Positions 50,355-59,586 are shown, counted from the first letter of the stretch. The stretch: 64,000 nt of DNA from Bradyrhizobium australiense (GCF_013114825.1 NZ_JAAVLX010000002.1:62001-126000); one strand, 5' to 3'. Program-made: numbers and translations. Notes: generated by a model from the sequence alone, not told the origin.

Positions 50355-51458
50355 CTAGGCCGGTACCGACACAAGGCGATCGGCCATCCAGTCGAAAATG
50401 AACTCGTTGGCGAGCGTGGGATTGTCGCGATGGCCCTGCGCGGCAGCAGTTTCAGAGCTGTCGAAGATCTTCAGTGAAATGTCGGGATTGCTGGTCTTGA
50501 GTCGTTCGAACAGACCGGTCACATGGTTGCCTTCGAGCCAGCCCTGCCCGCCCATGGTAATCAGGACCGGGCAGCGGAATTTTCGCCCCGGCCAGCCGCC
50601 TTCTTTGCACACGGAATTACCCAGCGAGAGGCGGTCCATCAAGAAGGTGCGCTCGTGCATGTCCCAGATTCCGCCGTCACAAACCGCGGCGGCAAAGCGA
50701 TTGTCGAGAGCGACGCCACGCGCCACAAAGGACGATCCCGAACCGTCGCCGAGAATTGCGATCCTGTGTTCGTCGATGTCGTCCCTCGTCGTGAGGTAAT
50801 CCATCACGTGGCTTACCGTGGTTTCCAGATCGGGATGACCGACTACCTCATCGAATTTGGCGCCATTGCCGGATCCAAGGAGGTCCACGGCCAGCAGCGA
50901 CATTCCCCGCTCGCGGGCGTAGCGCGCCACCTTGACGAGATATTCTTCCTTCCGATGCCCCGGATCGCCCATGCACACCACGACAGGGGTTTGATGAGAA
51001 GCGGCCGGGGCCGGCAAGAAGTAAGCTTCCAGCGGATAGCCTTCCAGCCAGGGAATCTCGACGACCTCGCCGGCGGGAGTGAGATGCGCAATGTAGCGGC
51101 GAGCGCAGGCTCGCATGGTTCTGAGCACGCTTTGCTGCTTCTTGTCGGCAGCATCGAACTCGAACGCTGATGCTTGATAATAATTGATGGCGCGGAGCCA
51201 GTTGCTTTGTGCGGTCAGCACATGACCGCGATCGAAGGCAGCCTTGGCGCGCTCCCTATTGATATCAGCCATCCTCAACCATTCCCGATACCAGGAATCG
51301 CCGCCATCCCTCGGGTCAATGCGACTTGCGACAAGGAAGCATTCCGAGATCAGCGAGCCCCCTTCCTGGGCCATGCCGAGCAGCCTCATGAACTCGATCG
51401 AAAACTCTTCGCTGTCCGGCCATTGGACCCAGCCCCCCGGGCCAAAATGAATTTTCAT
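50355..51458 (-). CDS. Alpha/beta-hydrolase (FrsA/DUF1100-like) with altered nucleophile position
   Basis: A 367-residue protein with an N-terminal helical cap (to about 125) and an alpha/beta-hydrolase core. TPVVVCMGDPGHRKEEYLVK near 150 is the oxyanion strand; HRIAILGDGSGSSFVARGVA near 230 is the nucleophile elbow, but the family G-x-S-x-G-G reads G-D-G-S-G-S, putting Gly where the Ser should be, with Ser one place later. CPVLITMGGQG and AAAQGHRDNPTL supply the Asp region and His. It may be inactive or use another residue. Probably regulated by the MarR gene next to it. Confidence 0.82.
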   Translation of the reverse strand: MKIHFGPGGWVQWPDSEEFSIEFMRLLGMAQEGGSLISECFLVASRIDPRDGGDSWYREWLRMADINRERAKAAFDRGHVLTAQSNWLRAINYYQASAFEFDAADKKQQSVLRTMRACARRYIAHLTPAGEVVEIPWLEGYPLEAYFLPAPAASHQTPVVVCMGDPGHRKEEYLVKVARYARERGMSLLAVDLLGSGNGAKFDEVVGHPDLETTVSHVMDYLTTRDDIDEHRIAILGDGSGSSFVARGVALDNRFAAAVCDGGIWDMHERTFLMDRLSLGNSVCKEGGWPGRKFRCPVLITMGGQGWLEGNHVTGLFERLKTSNPDISLKIFDSSETAAAQGHRDNPTLANEFIFDWMADRLVSVPA

Positions 51459-51951
51459 ATCAGATGTAAACCTTGATGTAGATCAATTGATAAAATTACT
51501 TATAGTATATAATTTGATTCATGAAATCGACACCCGACAAGCCCCTACTGCTCCCTGCCGCAGACAGGGTTACCTCGGTCGAACCGCGCCAGCCACATTA
51601 GCCGAGCCGGAGCTGTAGCCTGAGTGGCGCCTCGAAAAATGTATGGCAACCCGCTTTAGCTGGGGAAAGAGTTCGTCGGCCTCATCTGATGGCCACGCGT
51701 GCTGCTTTTTCAGGCCATTCGCCTGCCTAATGCGCATTTCTCCGTAGTTTTACGACACTGAAGCGGCATCTGGCGCATTCGTCAGCCTGCAGCATCCTGG
51801 TCTGGACGAGATGGCAATTTCAAACGTAACCCCCGGCCAAATCACAACTATATGGTTTACTTTGGCCTATACTCAGCCTTCAGGTGAGAAGGAACCAACC
51901 CCTCTCAGTCACGTTTTTCCCGGCATGAGAATACGCGAAGAAAACTGCAAT
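51459..51951. other. Intergenic stretch with AT-rich control region
   Basis: The first 60 bp upstream of the hydrolase are strongly AT-rich (TTACTTATAGTATATAATTT near 51495), probably its promoter and MarR site. From 51540 to 51950 no gene, tRNA or strong hairpin was seen. Confidence 0.4.
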
Positions 51952-52170
51952 ATGGTGCTGCTCGCTATTGTCGCGGTGTTCACCTCGGCGATTGCGGCGG
52001 GAGCTACGCTGCTTGTGCCGGACGATACGGTCCGGTTCGCCGACCGCACAACCGCCCGCGTGGAGCGTTCGCCGGCGGCCGACAAGCGGACCATCCATGT
52101 CGGCGACCAGCCGCCGGTGCGCATGATCGGCGCGCCCTTTGTCCCGAACACCAATCCGCGTGATCGTTAA
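51952..52170 (+). CDS. Small secreted hypothetical protein
   Basis: A 72-residue protein whose first 20 residues are a signal-like segment (VLLAIVAVFTSAIAAGATLL) followed by a polar part with VRFADRTTARVERSPAADKR and a Pro-rich end (VPNTNPRDR). The frame is open 47 codons upstream (ATG at 51811), but the signal segment fits the later ATG. The ribosome site is weak. No family recognised. It precedes another hypothetical gene by 190 bp. Confidence 0.55.
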   Translation: MVLLAIVAVFTSAIAAGATLLVPDDTVRFADRTTARVERSPAADKRTIHVGDQPPVRMIGAPFVPNTNPRDR

Positions 52171-52362
52171 ATCTTGCTTCGCGCGACCACGCTTGCGGAC
52201 GCCATCACCTGACACGCAAAGCGCCATGTGCACGTTGGCGGTCCGAACTGTCACCGTTTTGTCACCTTGCGCGCAAAAGAGCGGCAGTTATCCCCCGTCG
52301 CCTCCACGGCCGCTTGATTCCACAAAAGCCGTTTGATGGAGTGACTTGGGCCGAGGTGTCTC

Positions 52363-52785
52363 ATGAAATGGATGAGGGAACGCGATCTCCTGATCGCGCA
52401 AACGATGGCGTTCGTCCAATCGGTGACCGGCAAGCCGCCGGAGGCCGAGAAGACGGTCGCGACATCGGTCACCGTCCTCTCCGTGGGGCCATCCGAACCC
52501 ACCCGCTCGGCCCCGCCGCTTTCTGACATGGAGGCCCTGCTGGCGGAAACGACGCCCGTTGCAAAGGCGCCGAGGGAAGCACCGAGCGAAATATCAAGGC
52601 CGGCTCCGGTACCGCACCCCAGCCTGCCCGATGATTTCCAATCCGAGATCAAGGCGCGGGTTGCTAGTTTCCGCGCTCACCAGGAGCGGTTCAACCGCGA
52701 GCGCGAGGCCTATTGCACCGCGACCATGGCTAAGGTGCACGCTGCGCTGCGGGAAGGCGAGCACCCGGCGCGACCGGCGAAGTAG
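52363..52785 (+). CDS. Hypothetical Pro/Ala-rich cytoplasmic protein
   Basis: A 140-residue protein with no signal. The N-terminal helix (RERDLLIAQTMAFVQSVTGK) is followed by a Pro/Ala/Thr/Ser-rich linker and a C-terminal helix (DFQSEIKARVASFRAHQERFNRE) likely to form a coiled coil. GAGGTGTCTC lies before the ATG. No known domain is recognised. I have seen similar short proteins in Bradyrhizobium annotated as hypothetical. Confidence 0.6.
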   Translation: MKWMRERDLLIAQTMAFVQSVTGKPPEAEKTVATSVTVLSVGPSEPTRSAPPLSDMEALLAETTPVAKAPREAPSEISRPAPVPHPSLPDDFQSEIKARVASFRAHQERFNREREAYCTATMAKVHAALREGEHPARPAK

Positions 52786-53129
52786 ACACCGAGTTGCGTT
52801 CCCCGCCCCGATGTTCAGAGCCAAGCATAGACCAGCGCCATATTGGCTGCGCAAGCAGCCAGCAGGCAAACGGTCAGCGTGAGTTGGACACGCTCGCAGG
52901 AGGTCTGGAGGCTCGTTCTCATGGCCGGAAACATCCGGCGATTCTGGCTGGCGAGTCTCGGGGATTCTTTTTTCGGGAATTTACGGCTCGTTAAAGACTC
53001 AGAGACTCCACGGAAATGCGCCGAAACGAGCCAATTTGCTCCCGAAACACCCTGTGGAATGGCCGCATGGCAGCCAAGCCTGAAACCCGGCCCCCGCTTC
53101 CGCGTTGACCGTTTTTACCGGAGCTAACA
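52786..53129. other. Intergenic stretch, no gene supported
   Basis: A short frame at 52843-53127 has poor codon use and no site. TTCTTTTTTCGGG near 52967 is a T-run without a clear stem. Nothing else was recognised. Confidence 0.35.
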
Positions 53130-53384
53130 ATGCCCTACGCGCTGTTCTCAAATGATGCCAAGCTGAGCAAGGCCTATCCGACCGCGGCCGATGTATGGAA
53201 GATCGCCCAGAAGAGCGGCCTCGTCGTCGATGTAGTCTCCGGGCAAGACAACACTGCCCCCCGTCCGGTGCTGGACCATGATTACGAGATCAGGCCGTGC
53301 CAGCTCGAGCCGCATGAAGACCCCGCCCGAAACAAGGCCGACGCCGAGCGCGAAGCGCAAACAGAATTGCAGTTGGCGTCTTAA
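53130..53384 (+). CDS. Small hypothetical protein
   Basis: An 84-residue cytoplasmic protein starting PYALFSNDAKLSKAYPTAAD and ending in a charged helix (KADAEREAQTELQLAS). The middle has HDYEIRPCQLEP. ACCGGAGC precedes the ATG at 53130. Codons are GC-ending. No family recognised; it looks like the small Bradyrhizobium-specific proteins of about 80 residues. Confidence 0.65.
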   Translation: MPYALFSNDAKLSKAYPTAADVWKIAQKSGLVVDVVSGQDNTAPRPVLDHDYEIRPCQLEPHEDPARNKADAEREAQTELQLAS

Positions 53385-53469
53385 GGCCGGCATCAAGCGG
53401 CCAGACACACGACGGGCCTCGGCGATGGGTCTCGTTCGCCGAGACATACCCGAGACCGAAAGTCGGACC

Positions 53470-53709
53470 TTACGGCGTCGCCGAGACCAGCGATGCCTGC
53501 TCCGAAGCAAGGGTGACACAGGCCTTGCGCCGCTGCAGTCCCCTGATCGCACCCGTTACCTTGCGCACCTTGCCGGCCCCGCACGAGGGATCCTGCACGA
53601 AGGCGACTTCATATGGAGCAAGGATAAGCGGTTCGGATTTCAGGATAGTTTGAGCAAGGCACGGAAACGCCGCTGCGGAAAAGATCAGCCCTAACGCAAA
53701 AGCACGCAT
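53470..53709 (-). CDS. Small secreted protein (DUF6719-like)
   Basis: A 79-residue protein with signal peptide RAFALGLIFSAAAFPCLAQ. The mature part TILKSEPLILAPYEVAFVQD then PSCGAGKVRKVTGAIRGLQR has two Cys expected to pair. The frame is open upstream to 53901, but the signal peptide fixes the start at 53709. I recall close sequences in Bradyrhizobium under DUF6719. Function unknown. It lies downstream of the Omp25-like gene on the same strand, separated by that gene's terminator. Confidence 0.72.
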   Translation of the reverse strand: MRAFALGLIFSAAAFPCLAQTILKSEPLILAPYEVAFVQDPSCGAGKVRKVTGAIRGLQRRKACVTLASEQASLVSATP

Positions 53710-53850
53710 ATTATGATGTCCAACCAGCCGGCCGAGACCATAATAGCGCATCGTGACGAAAAGTTGCGTGCACCGCGAAAATTTTTTTGCCACGCGGAGC
53801 ACGCGCGCGGCGAGGCAGACAACGCGGCCGCTCCGGCATTCGCTTACAAA

Positions 53851-53873
53851 AAGGCCGGCGCGACGCCGGCCTT
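53851..53873 (-). terminator. Terminator of the Omp25-like gene
   Basis: AAGGCCGGCG-CGA-CGCCGGCCTT-type stem; on the minus strand it is followed by TTTTTGT. It lies 25 bp past the stop. Confidence 0.82.
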
Positions 53874-53897
53874 CTCGTGTCGATACGATCAGCCGTA

Positions 53898-54611
53898 TCA
53901 ATATCCGGGGGCAGTCGGCCCACCCCAGCCAAAGCGGTAGTTCACACCGACCTTGGCGGTGTGCTCGTCGTTGCGGAAGCTGCGGCCGGCAATGTCGGCG
54001 GGACCTGACGTGAAGGTCGTGTCGCCGAAATTGTAATACTGGTACTCGGCCTTGGCCGACCAGTTCGGGGCGAACATGTACTCGAGGCCGCCGCCAACCG
54101 TATAGCCGTCCTTGTGGTTGCCGTTCGTGGTGAAGGCCGCCGGCGCGCCGGCCACCGACACTCCGAGATTGTTGCCGTCGCGCCAGGCGTAACCGCCCTT
54201 GGCGTAGAGCAGCGCCGGACCCCAGGTGTAGCCAAGCCGGCCGGTAACCGAGCCGATCTGATCGGTGTTGGAGGTCACAAGCGTCCCGCCCGGAAACAGC
54301 ACGCCGTTATTGTTGTTGTTGGGCAGCCAGCTGTACTGGGCTTCGGCGCCCAGTACCCAGTTCGGCGCGAACTGGTAGTCGAAGCCGCCCTGCACGCCGC
54401 CAAGGAAGCGGGCGTCGCTGCCCTGCAGGGAGTTGTCGCCCGCGAAGGCACCACCGACATGGCCGCCGATGTAGAATCCGGTCCAGTTATAGACGACTTG
54501 AGGCGCGGTATAGGCAGGCGCCTTGGTGTACGGCCGGGGCGGCATGTCGGCCGCAAAGGCTGGAGCCGCCATGACGGCCAGCGCGGCAGCCCCGAGCAGT
54601 ATCTTCTTCAT
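53898..54611 (-). CDS. Outer membrane beta-barrel protein (Omp25/Omp31-like)
   Basis: A 237-residue eight-stranded barrel protein. Signal peptide KKILLGAAALAVMAAPAFA is cut before ADMPPRPYTKAP. YNWTGFYIGGHVGGAF is the opening strand of the Omp25/31 family, WVLGAEAQYSWL and GLEYMFAPNWSAKAEYQYYN recur, and the end VGVNYRFGWGG carries the last strand, though three residues follow rather than a terminal Phe. It is an outer membrane stabilising protein. A terminator follows. The start has GGGAAAG upstream. Confidence 0.9.
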   Translation of the reverse strand: MKKILLGAAALAVMAAPAFAADMPPRPYTKAPAYTAPQVVYNWTGFYIGGHVGGAFAGDNSLQGSDARFLGGVQGGFDYQFAPNWVLGAEAQYSWLPNNNNNGVLFPGGTLVTSNTDQIGSVTGRLGYTWGPALLYAKGGYAWRDGNNLGVSVAGAPAAFTTNGNHKDGYTVGGGLEYMFAPNWSAKAEYQYYNFGDTTFTSGPADIAGRSFRNDEHTAKVGVNYRFGWGGPTAPGY

Positions 54612-54933
54612 CGTACTTTCCCCGTTACGAACATTGCGGATACCAATCCAAACAACGTGACCTCATTTAGGTTGCTTTGCGGCAAACGCCCGCGACCGGA
54701 TGGCGCGCTACTGTGACGGCACAGCAACAAAGCGTTTTAGTTCCCTCGCACGTAAGGCTTTTTCCGCGGTTAAGGAGGTGGTTTCCCGCCTAGCCGATGT
54801 CCGGGATGACCAAGGCAAGGTTCAGCCCTCGCCGAAAAGTGATCTGATTTCGTTCACGGTTCCGTCCCGGGGAACGTCAGAAGACGGCTCCGTGCTGGCA
54901 GCCGTCGCGGCTGGCAGCAGCAAGGCCGTCCCG
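54612..54933. other. Intergenic stretch upstream of the Omp25-like gene
   Basis: It holds the presumed promoter region of the Omp25-like gene and the 3' end of the next minus-strand gene. A TTAGTTCCCTCGC stretch lies near 54737. No gene or clear hairpin was recognised. Confidence 0.35.
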
Positions 54934-55974
54934 TCAAGAGCGGGCCACCTCGACGACAGCGTCGGCAAAGGCCTGCGGCGCTTCCTGGGGCAGATTATGT
55001 CCAATCCCGCCGGTGATGAGCCGGTGGGCGTATCTGCCGGAAAACTTCTTGGCGTAAACCTTCGGGTCCGGATGCGGCGCGCCATTGGCGTCACCTTCGA
55101 GGGTGATGGTGGGCACGGTAATGACGGGGAATTCGCCCAGCCGCTTTTCCAGCGCGTCGTATTTGGCCTCACCCGGGGCAAGACCGAGCCGCCAGCGATA
55201 ATTGTGGATCACGACGGCAACATGGTCGGGGTTGTCGAACGACGCCGCGCTGCGTTCGAAGGTGGCGTCATCGAAATTCCATTTCGGCGAAGCGAGCTGC
55301 CAGATCAGCTTGGAAAACTCGCGCCGATACTTCTCGTAGCCCAGCCGGCCCCGTTCGGTCACAAAGTAATACTGGTACCACCATTGCAGCTCGGCCGACG
55401 GTGGCAGCGGACTAGCATTCGCCTCCTGGCTGCCAATCAGGTAGCCACTGACCGAGACCAGAGCCTTGACGCGCTCCGGCCAGATCGCGGCGACGATGCC
55501 GGCAGTTCGGGCGCCCCAGTCGAAGCCAGCCACCACCGCTTTCTCGATTTTGAGCGCGTCCATCAGCGCGATGACGTCGATGGCGAGCGCGCCCTGCTGG
55601 CCATTGCGCGGCTCGTCGGCTGCGAGGAAGCGCGTCGTTCCGTAGCCACGCAGATACGGCACGATGACCCGGAAACCTGCCGATGCCAGCACGGGAGCCA
55701 CATCGACGAACGCGTAAATGTCGTAGGGCCAGCCGTGCAGGAGAATGACGACGGGAGCATCGGCGGGACCGGCTTCGGCGTAACCGACATTGAGGACGCC
55801 GGCCTCGACCTGCTTCAGCGTGGCAAACGAGGTGTGGGCGCTCGGCCTGCCCGCGCCGGGCTTCGCGTCGCCCGACTGCGCAAAAAGGGCGCCGCTCACG
55901 GCGAACGGTGCGGCCGCGAGCGTCGCGGCCGCGGCGCCGAGGAAGCGGCGGCGCTCAGGGATGGGCTGGGACAT
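54934..55974 (-). CDS. Tat-exported epoxide-hydrolase-like alpha/beta-hydrolase
   Basis: A 346-residue protein with a twin-arginine signal (RRRFLGAAAATLAAAPFAVS). In the core, VVILLHGWPYDIYAF holds the HGWP oxyanion turn and AVVAGFDWGARTAGI the nucleophile Asp of GFDWG, typical of epoxide hydrolases and haloalkane dehalogenases. GGIGHNLPQEAPQAF near the end carries the catalytic His. GGAGGAGCC precedes the ATG. It is probably folded in the cytoplasm and exported. The substrate is unknown. Confidence 0.87.
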   Translation of the reverse strand: MSQPIPERRRFLGAAAATLAAAPFAVSGALFAQSGDAKPGAGRPSAHTSFATLKQVEAGVLNVGYAEAGPADAPVVILLHGWPYDIYAFVDVAPVLASAGFRVIVPYLRGYGTTRFLAADEPRNGQQGALAIDVIALMDALKIEKAVVAGFDWGARTAGIVAAIWPERVKALVSVSGYLIGSQEANASPLPPSAELQWWYQYYFVTERGRLGYEKYRREFSKLIWQLASPKWNFDDATFERSAASFDNPDHVAVVIHNYRWRLGLAPGEAKYDALEKRLGEFPVITVPTITLEGDANGAPHPDPKVYAKKFSGRYAHRLITGGIGHNLPQEAPQAFADAVVEVARS

Positions 55975-56124
55975 GGCTCCTCCACTCTATCTTATGCGAT
56001 TAAATCGTATGCGATGTAAATACCGTGCCATGCCCGATGTCAACCGTTTCGGTACAAACGGATACGATATGGGTGGGCGCGAAGCATCACACCCACGTGT
56101 GGAGGCCACAGGCTACGCGCGAAT

Positions 56125-56547
56125 CTAGCGCGTCAGTTTCTCCAGTTCCGCAAATGGCGCGTAGGCCAGCCCTGCACAGGGCTCAGCAGCGTTTTCGATA
56201 ATGCGGTCGAGTCGGCCGTCGACAAAGAGGATGGCGCGTTCGCGCGGCTCGCGATAGCCGCCGTCGGATTCGCGCGGGCTGAACCGGAGACAGACGACAT
56301 AGCGCAGCCGCCCGCCGACGACGCGCTCAATCGGCTCGGCCATGACGGCGTCGCGCACGCCGACGGGATTGTTGAGATAGGTCTTCAGGAACGCCAGCAC
56401 TTCGGTACGGTAATTTTTCGGAAAAGGCTGGCTGGAAACTCCGCGATCCTCGGTAAAGGTGATCGGCTTGCTGTCGTCGCTGGCCGCACAGGCCGAAAGC
56501 GCGATCGGCAGCAAAATCATCGCCGCAATTTTGACTGAACGCCCCAA
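56125..56547 (-). CDS. Small lipoprotein
   Basis: A 140-residue protein with a lipoprotein signal: positive start (GRSVK), hydrophobic core (IAAMILLPIAL) and lipobox LSAC-A, Cys at residue 20. The mature part includes SSQPFPKNYRTEVLAFLKTY, YVVCLRFSPRESDGG and ILFVDGRLDRII. It opens with TTG at 56547 behind AGGGGAAGAG; the later ATG would drop the positive region, so TTG is preferred. No known family recognised. Inner- or outer-membrane location cannot be told. Confidence 0.75.
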   Translation of the reverse strand: MGRSVKIAAMILLPIALSACAASDDSKPITFTEDRGVSSQPFPKNYRTEVLAFLKTYLNNPVGVRDAVMAEPIERVVGGRLRYVVCLRFSPRESDGGYREPRERAILFVDGRLDRIIENAAEPCAGLAYAPFAELEKLTR

Positions 56548-56752
56548 GCGAACTCTTCCCCTGCCTGTTCGCCGTCTCTTAGACCGATCAGCGCTAGAAG
56601 GGAATTCGCAACTGGGTTATCGGCGCATACCGCTCTCGAAAAGTTGAGCGCGCGCCAGCCCACGGCATTAGCAAAGCAAATGGCACGTGGGCTGGCCTGA
56701 GATTCGCAGGCGCGGGGGCAATGGGGGCGAAGCGCGCGCCGGCGAATCAGAT

Positions 56753-57055
56753 TCAGCTACGTTTCGCGGCCGACGTCACATGCTTGACCGCGACGTTAGG
56801 CTTCGCTTGTGTCTTCAGGCCGATGTGCTTGTGGTGGCGGTAGTGCTTGTGATGGCGGCCCATCCTCGCGTTGGCATTCAGCGCTTTCGCCTTGCCCTGC
56901 TCCGCCTTGGCGGCGGGCGCCTGCGTGGTCTTGTTCACAGGAGCCTGGACGGTCTTGTTGGCCGGGGTCTGCGCGGTCTTGGCCGGCGTGCCAGCAAGCG
57001 CAGGCGCGGCGATAACGGAAACGGCAACGAGCGCTGCAGAAATGGTCTTGAGCAT
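56753..57055 (-). CDS. Small secreted Lys/His-rich protein
   Basis: A 100-residue protein with signal peptide LKTISAALVAVSVIAAPALA cut before GTPAK. The mature part has a threefold AQTPANKT/VQAPVNKT/TQAPAAKA repeat, then MGRHHKHYRHHKHIGLKTQA, a His-rich stretch that could bind metal, and a basic end. GGAGAAGGAGAC precedes the ATG; the frame is open 54 codons upstream. Similar proteins occur often in Bradyrhizobium. Function unknown. Confidence 0.75.
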   Translation of the reverse strand: MLKTISAALVAVSVIAAPALAGTPAKTAQTPANKTVQAPVNKTTQAPAAKAEQGKAKALNANARMGRHHKHYRHHKHIGLKTQAKPNVAVKHVTSAAKRS

Positions 57056-57313
57056 GGTTGTCTCCTTCTCCATGGACCTGCGGGCATCTCCGGTCGAATG
57101 GCCGGGCTCGCCGATCATGCAGCTGACGTTAGGGACCGCGCTCTGAACCCCCGCTGAAACAGGCTTTTCGACTCCGTTCATCTGAATGACATCTTCGTGG
57201 CGAAGCAAAATTGACAAAATCGAGGTGCATGGACGGGAATGTTCGCGGCTGCCGGGTGTTCACATCAGCGACCTTCAGTATAGGATCGCCGAGCCGGCCA
57301 TCAGGAGAGATGC

Positions 57314-57847
57314 ATGAATAAACTAGCGATCAGGCTTTTGACTCTCGCAATATTGTCGCTCACGCTTGCGGCAGTCCCTGTCGTTACCGTCGTCTACGCA
57401 GCACCCGATAACGATCCGCCGCCGCCGCCGAAGAAGAAGAAATCCAGCGAAGCCCATCCGGGCAGCGAACAAACCGCATTCGCCGACGGCTACCGCGCCG
57501 CCTATGCCGCGATCTACGAGCGGCACGATTATGCATCGGCGATCGAGCAGTTGAAGGCGCTCGGCCGTGACGACTCGGCCGCCGTCGCCAACCTAATCGG
57601 CTATTCCTATCGCAAGCTCGGCGACTACAAGGTTTCGCAGATCTGGTACGAGCGCGCGCTGAAGGCCGATCCGAACCACGTCAAGACCTGGCAATATTAT
57701 GGCCTGTGGCAGGTCGAACAGGGCAATCGCGATCAGGCGCAATATCACCTGAACCGGATCGCTCAGCTCACCGGCACGACAAGCGAGGAATATCGCTCGC
57801 TCGCCGCGGCGCTGGAGAAGCCGCCGGGGACGGGATTGGTTTACTGA
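57314..57847 (+). CDS. Secreted TPR-repeat protein
   Basis: A 177-residue protein with signal peptide LTLAILSLTLAAVPVVTVVYA, a Pro/Lys linker (DPPPPPKKKK) and then three TPR-like repeats: YRAAYAAIYERHDYASAIEQ, NLIGYSYRKLGDYKVSQIWY and HVKTWQYYGLWQVEQGNRDQ. TPR domains mediate protein contacts. GGAGAGATGC precedes the ATG. A near-EcfG promoter (GGAAT, 17 bases, GTT near 57234-57258) lies upstream. Function is otherwise unknown. Confidence 0.82.
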   Translation: MNKLAIRLLTLAILSLTLAAVPVVTVVYAAPDNDPPPPPKKKKSSEAHPGSEQTAFADGYRAAYAAIYERHDYASAIEQLKALGRDDSAAVANLIGYSYRKLGDYKVSQIWYERALKADPNHVKTWQYYGLWQVEQGNRDQAQYHLNRIAQLTGTTSEEYRSLAAALEKPPGTGLVY

Positions 57848-57867
57848 GGCACCATGCTCTCTGCGTC

Positions 57868-57952
57868 ATTACGAGGAGCGTAGCGACAAAGCAATCCATC
57901 TATCCGTTATGCCGCGATATGGACTGCTTCGCTTCGCTCGCAATGACGAACG
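57868..57952. repeat. Palindromic repeat, CTCGCAATGACG family
   Basis: CATTACGAGGAGCGTAGCGA at the left and CTGCTTCGCTTCGCTCGCAA at the right are diverged arms of the unit also at 16059-16140, with AAGCAATCCAT/ATGGACTGCTT inside. Confidence 0.7.
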
Positions 57953-57999
57953 ACAATGACCGGTGCAGTGGGAAAAACTGCGCCGGTTTTGTTTTGCTC

Positions 58000-59586
58000 T
58001 CACTTCATCACCGCCTCAACTTCCGACCGGAACGCCTTCCGCGCGCCGTCGCGCGAATAGAACATGTGGCCGCCGGAATAGACGACGAGCTTGACGCGAT
58101 CCGGGCTGGCATAGGCTGGCAACTGGTCGAGAAGGACCTTGGACGCGAAATAGGGCGTGGCGAGATCGAACAGTCCGTGACCGACCAGCAGCTTCATCTT
58201 CGGGTCGAGCGCGAGAATCTGGCGCAGTTGTGAAATCGACTCGGCCGGTCCGCGACCAAAATCCCACGAGCGGTTCACACTCTCGCTGAGGAGATGGTAT
58301 GAACCATCCGGCCGCCAGTTGAGTTTGCGGGTGGTGAGTTCGACCGCGGCACTGGTCAACGGCGCCATCAGCGAATCGCCGGATGGATCGCCGAAATGCG
58401 CGGAATTCGAATCCGGATAGGGATCGAAGCCCAAGACCGAGGCGTCGTAGCGTCCAGTCACCCTGCCGTTGCGGCGGTCGAATTCCCTACGGAATTCGCC
58501 GACTTCGAAACGACCCGCGAGCCTGCGACTCACGGCCTGATCGATGCCGGTCAGCGCCGCCACCTTGTCGGCGAGCCGCGTGGCGGCTTGTGTGTCCGCC
58601 TGCCCCTTGATGAGGTCGGTGAGAAATTCGCCCTGCGCGTAGCGTTCGACGTCGGCGAGATCGGCGCGCGTCAGCGGCGCCCTGCCGGCTTCCCTCACCT
58701 CACGCGCCACCGCCGCCATGCTCGGCAGCGTGTAACTGTATTGCAGCAGGCTGGAGCCGGAAAAATCGCGGAAGTCGAGCAAAGGTGAAACCAGAATCAG
58801 CCCGCGCACGCCGACGCCCTGCTGCGTCTGCAGATTGCGGACGATCTTCGGCCCGCGAATGCCACCATAGCTCTCGCCGGCGACGAATTTCGGCGACGAT
58901 AGACGATCGTATTTCTCCAGCCAGCGCCGGATCACGAGCGCAATCGAATTGACATCGCCATCAACAGACAGAAATCGCTTGCGCACGTCCTCGGCGGACG
59001 CGACGAAGCGACTGTAGCCAGTGCCGACGGGATCGATGAAGACAAGATCGGTAAAGTCGAGCCAGGTCTCGGCATTGGGCAACAGATCAGGAGTGGCTGA
59101 CGACACCGCGCCATCGCCGCCGATCTGCAGTCGCCATGGCCCGGCGGCGCCCAATTGCAGCCAGGCCGAGGACGCGCCGGGGCCGCCATTGAACAGAAAC
59201 GTCACCGGCCGGCTTGCGCGATCGGCGCTGTCGAGCTGGTAGGAGTTATAGGCGATGTCGGCCTGCGGCTCGCCCCTGTCGTCGAACACGCGGATCGAGC
59301 CTGCGGTGGCGGTGAAGTTGAGAGTCCGGTCAGGCAGCGCCAGCGTCTGCTGGGTGGTAGAATCCGGCGGCAGGCGATGTTGTTCGGGTGCCGGCGACGG
59401 AGTCGTCGCGGGGCCCCGCCCTGCTCCGCCCTTCTGGCCCGAAGGAGACGGGGACGGCGTCGCCGCGGCAGGCTGCTGCGAGGTCGGCGAACTCGCCTCC
59501 TCGGCGCCCGCACTGCTTATGCAACATACGACCAGAAGGGTGGCGGCAAGACGCATGGCGCGCGCCGCTGTGAAACGAAAAGCCAT
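58000..59586 (-). CDS. Serine carboxypeptidase family (S10) peptidase, secreted
   Basis: A 528-residue protein with signal peptide MRLAATLLVVCCISSAGA and a Pro/Ser/Gly-rich linker. FLFNGGPGASSAWLQLG is the S10 oxyanion region, FVAGESYGGIRGPK carries the catalytic Ser, VGHGLFDLATPYFA the Asp and YSGGHMFYSRDGAR the His. S10 enzymes remove C-terminal residues at acid pH. The start at 59586 places the signal peptide; the frame is open 29 codons upstream. The neighbours are unrelated. Confidence 0.9.
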   Translation of the reverse strand: MAFRFTAARAMRLAATLLVVCCISSAGAEEASSPTSQQPAAATPSPSPSGQKGGAGRGPATTPSPAPEQHRLPPDSTTQQTLALPDRTLNFTATAGSIRVFDDRGEPQADIAYNSYQLDSADRASRPVTFLFNGGPGASSAWLQLGAAGPWRLQIGGDGAVSSATPDLLPNAETWLDFTDLVFIDPVGTGYSRFVASAEDVRKRFLSVDGDVNSIALVIRRWLEKYDRLSSPKFVAGESYGGIRGPKIVRNLQTQQGVGVRGLILVSPLLDFRDFSGSSLLQYSYTLPSMAAVAREVREAGRAPLTRADLADVERYAQGEFLTDLIKGQADTQAATRLADKVAALTGIDQAVSRRLAGRFEVGEFRREFDRRNGRVTGRYDASVLGFDPYPDSNSAHFGDPSGDSLMAPLTSAAVELTTRKLNWRPDGSYHLLSESVNRSWDFGRGPAESISQLRQILALDPKMKLLVGHGLFDLATPYFASKVLLDQLPAYASPDRVKLVVYSGGHMFYSRDGARKAFRSEVEAVMK

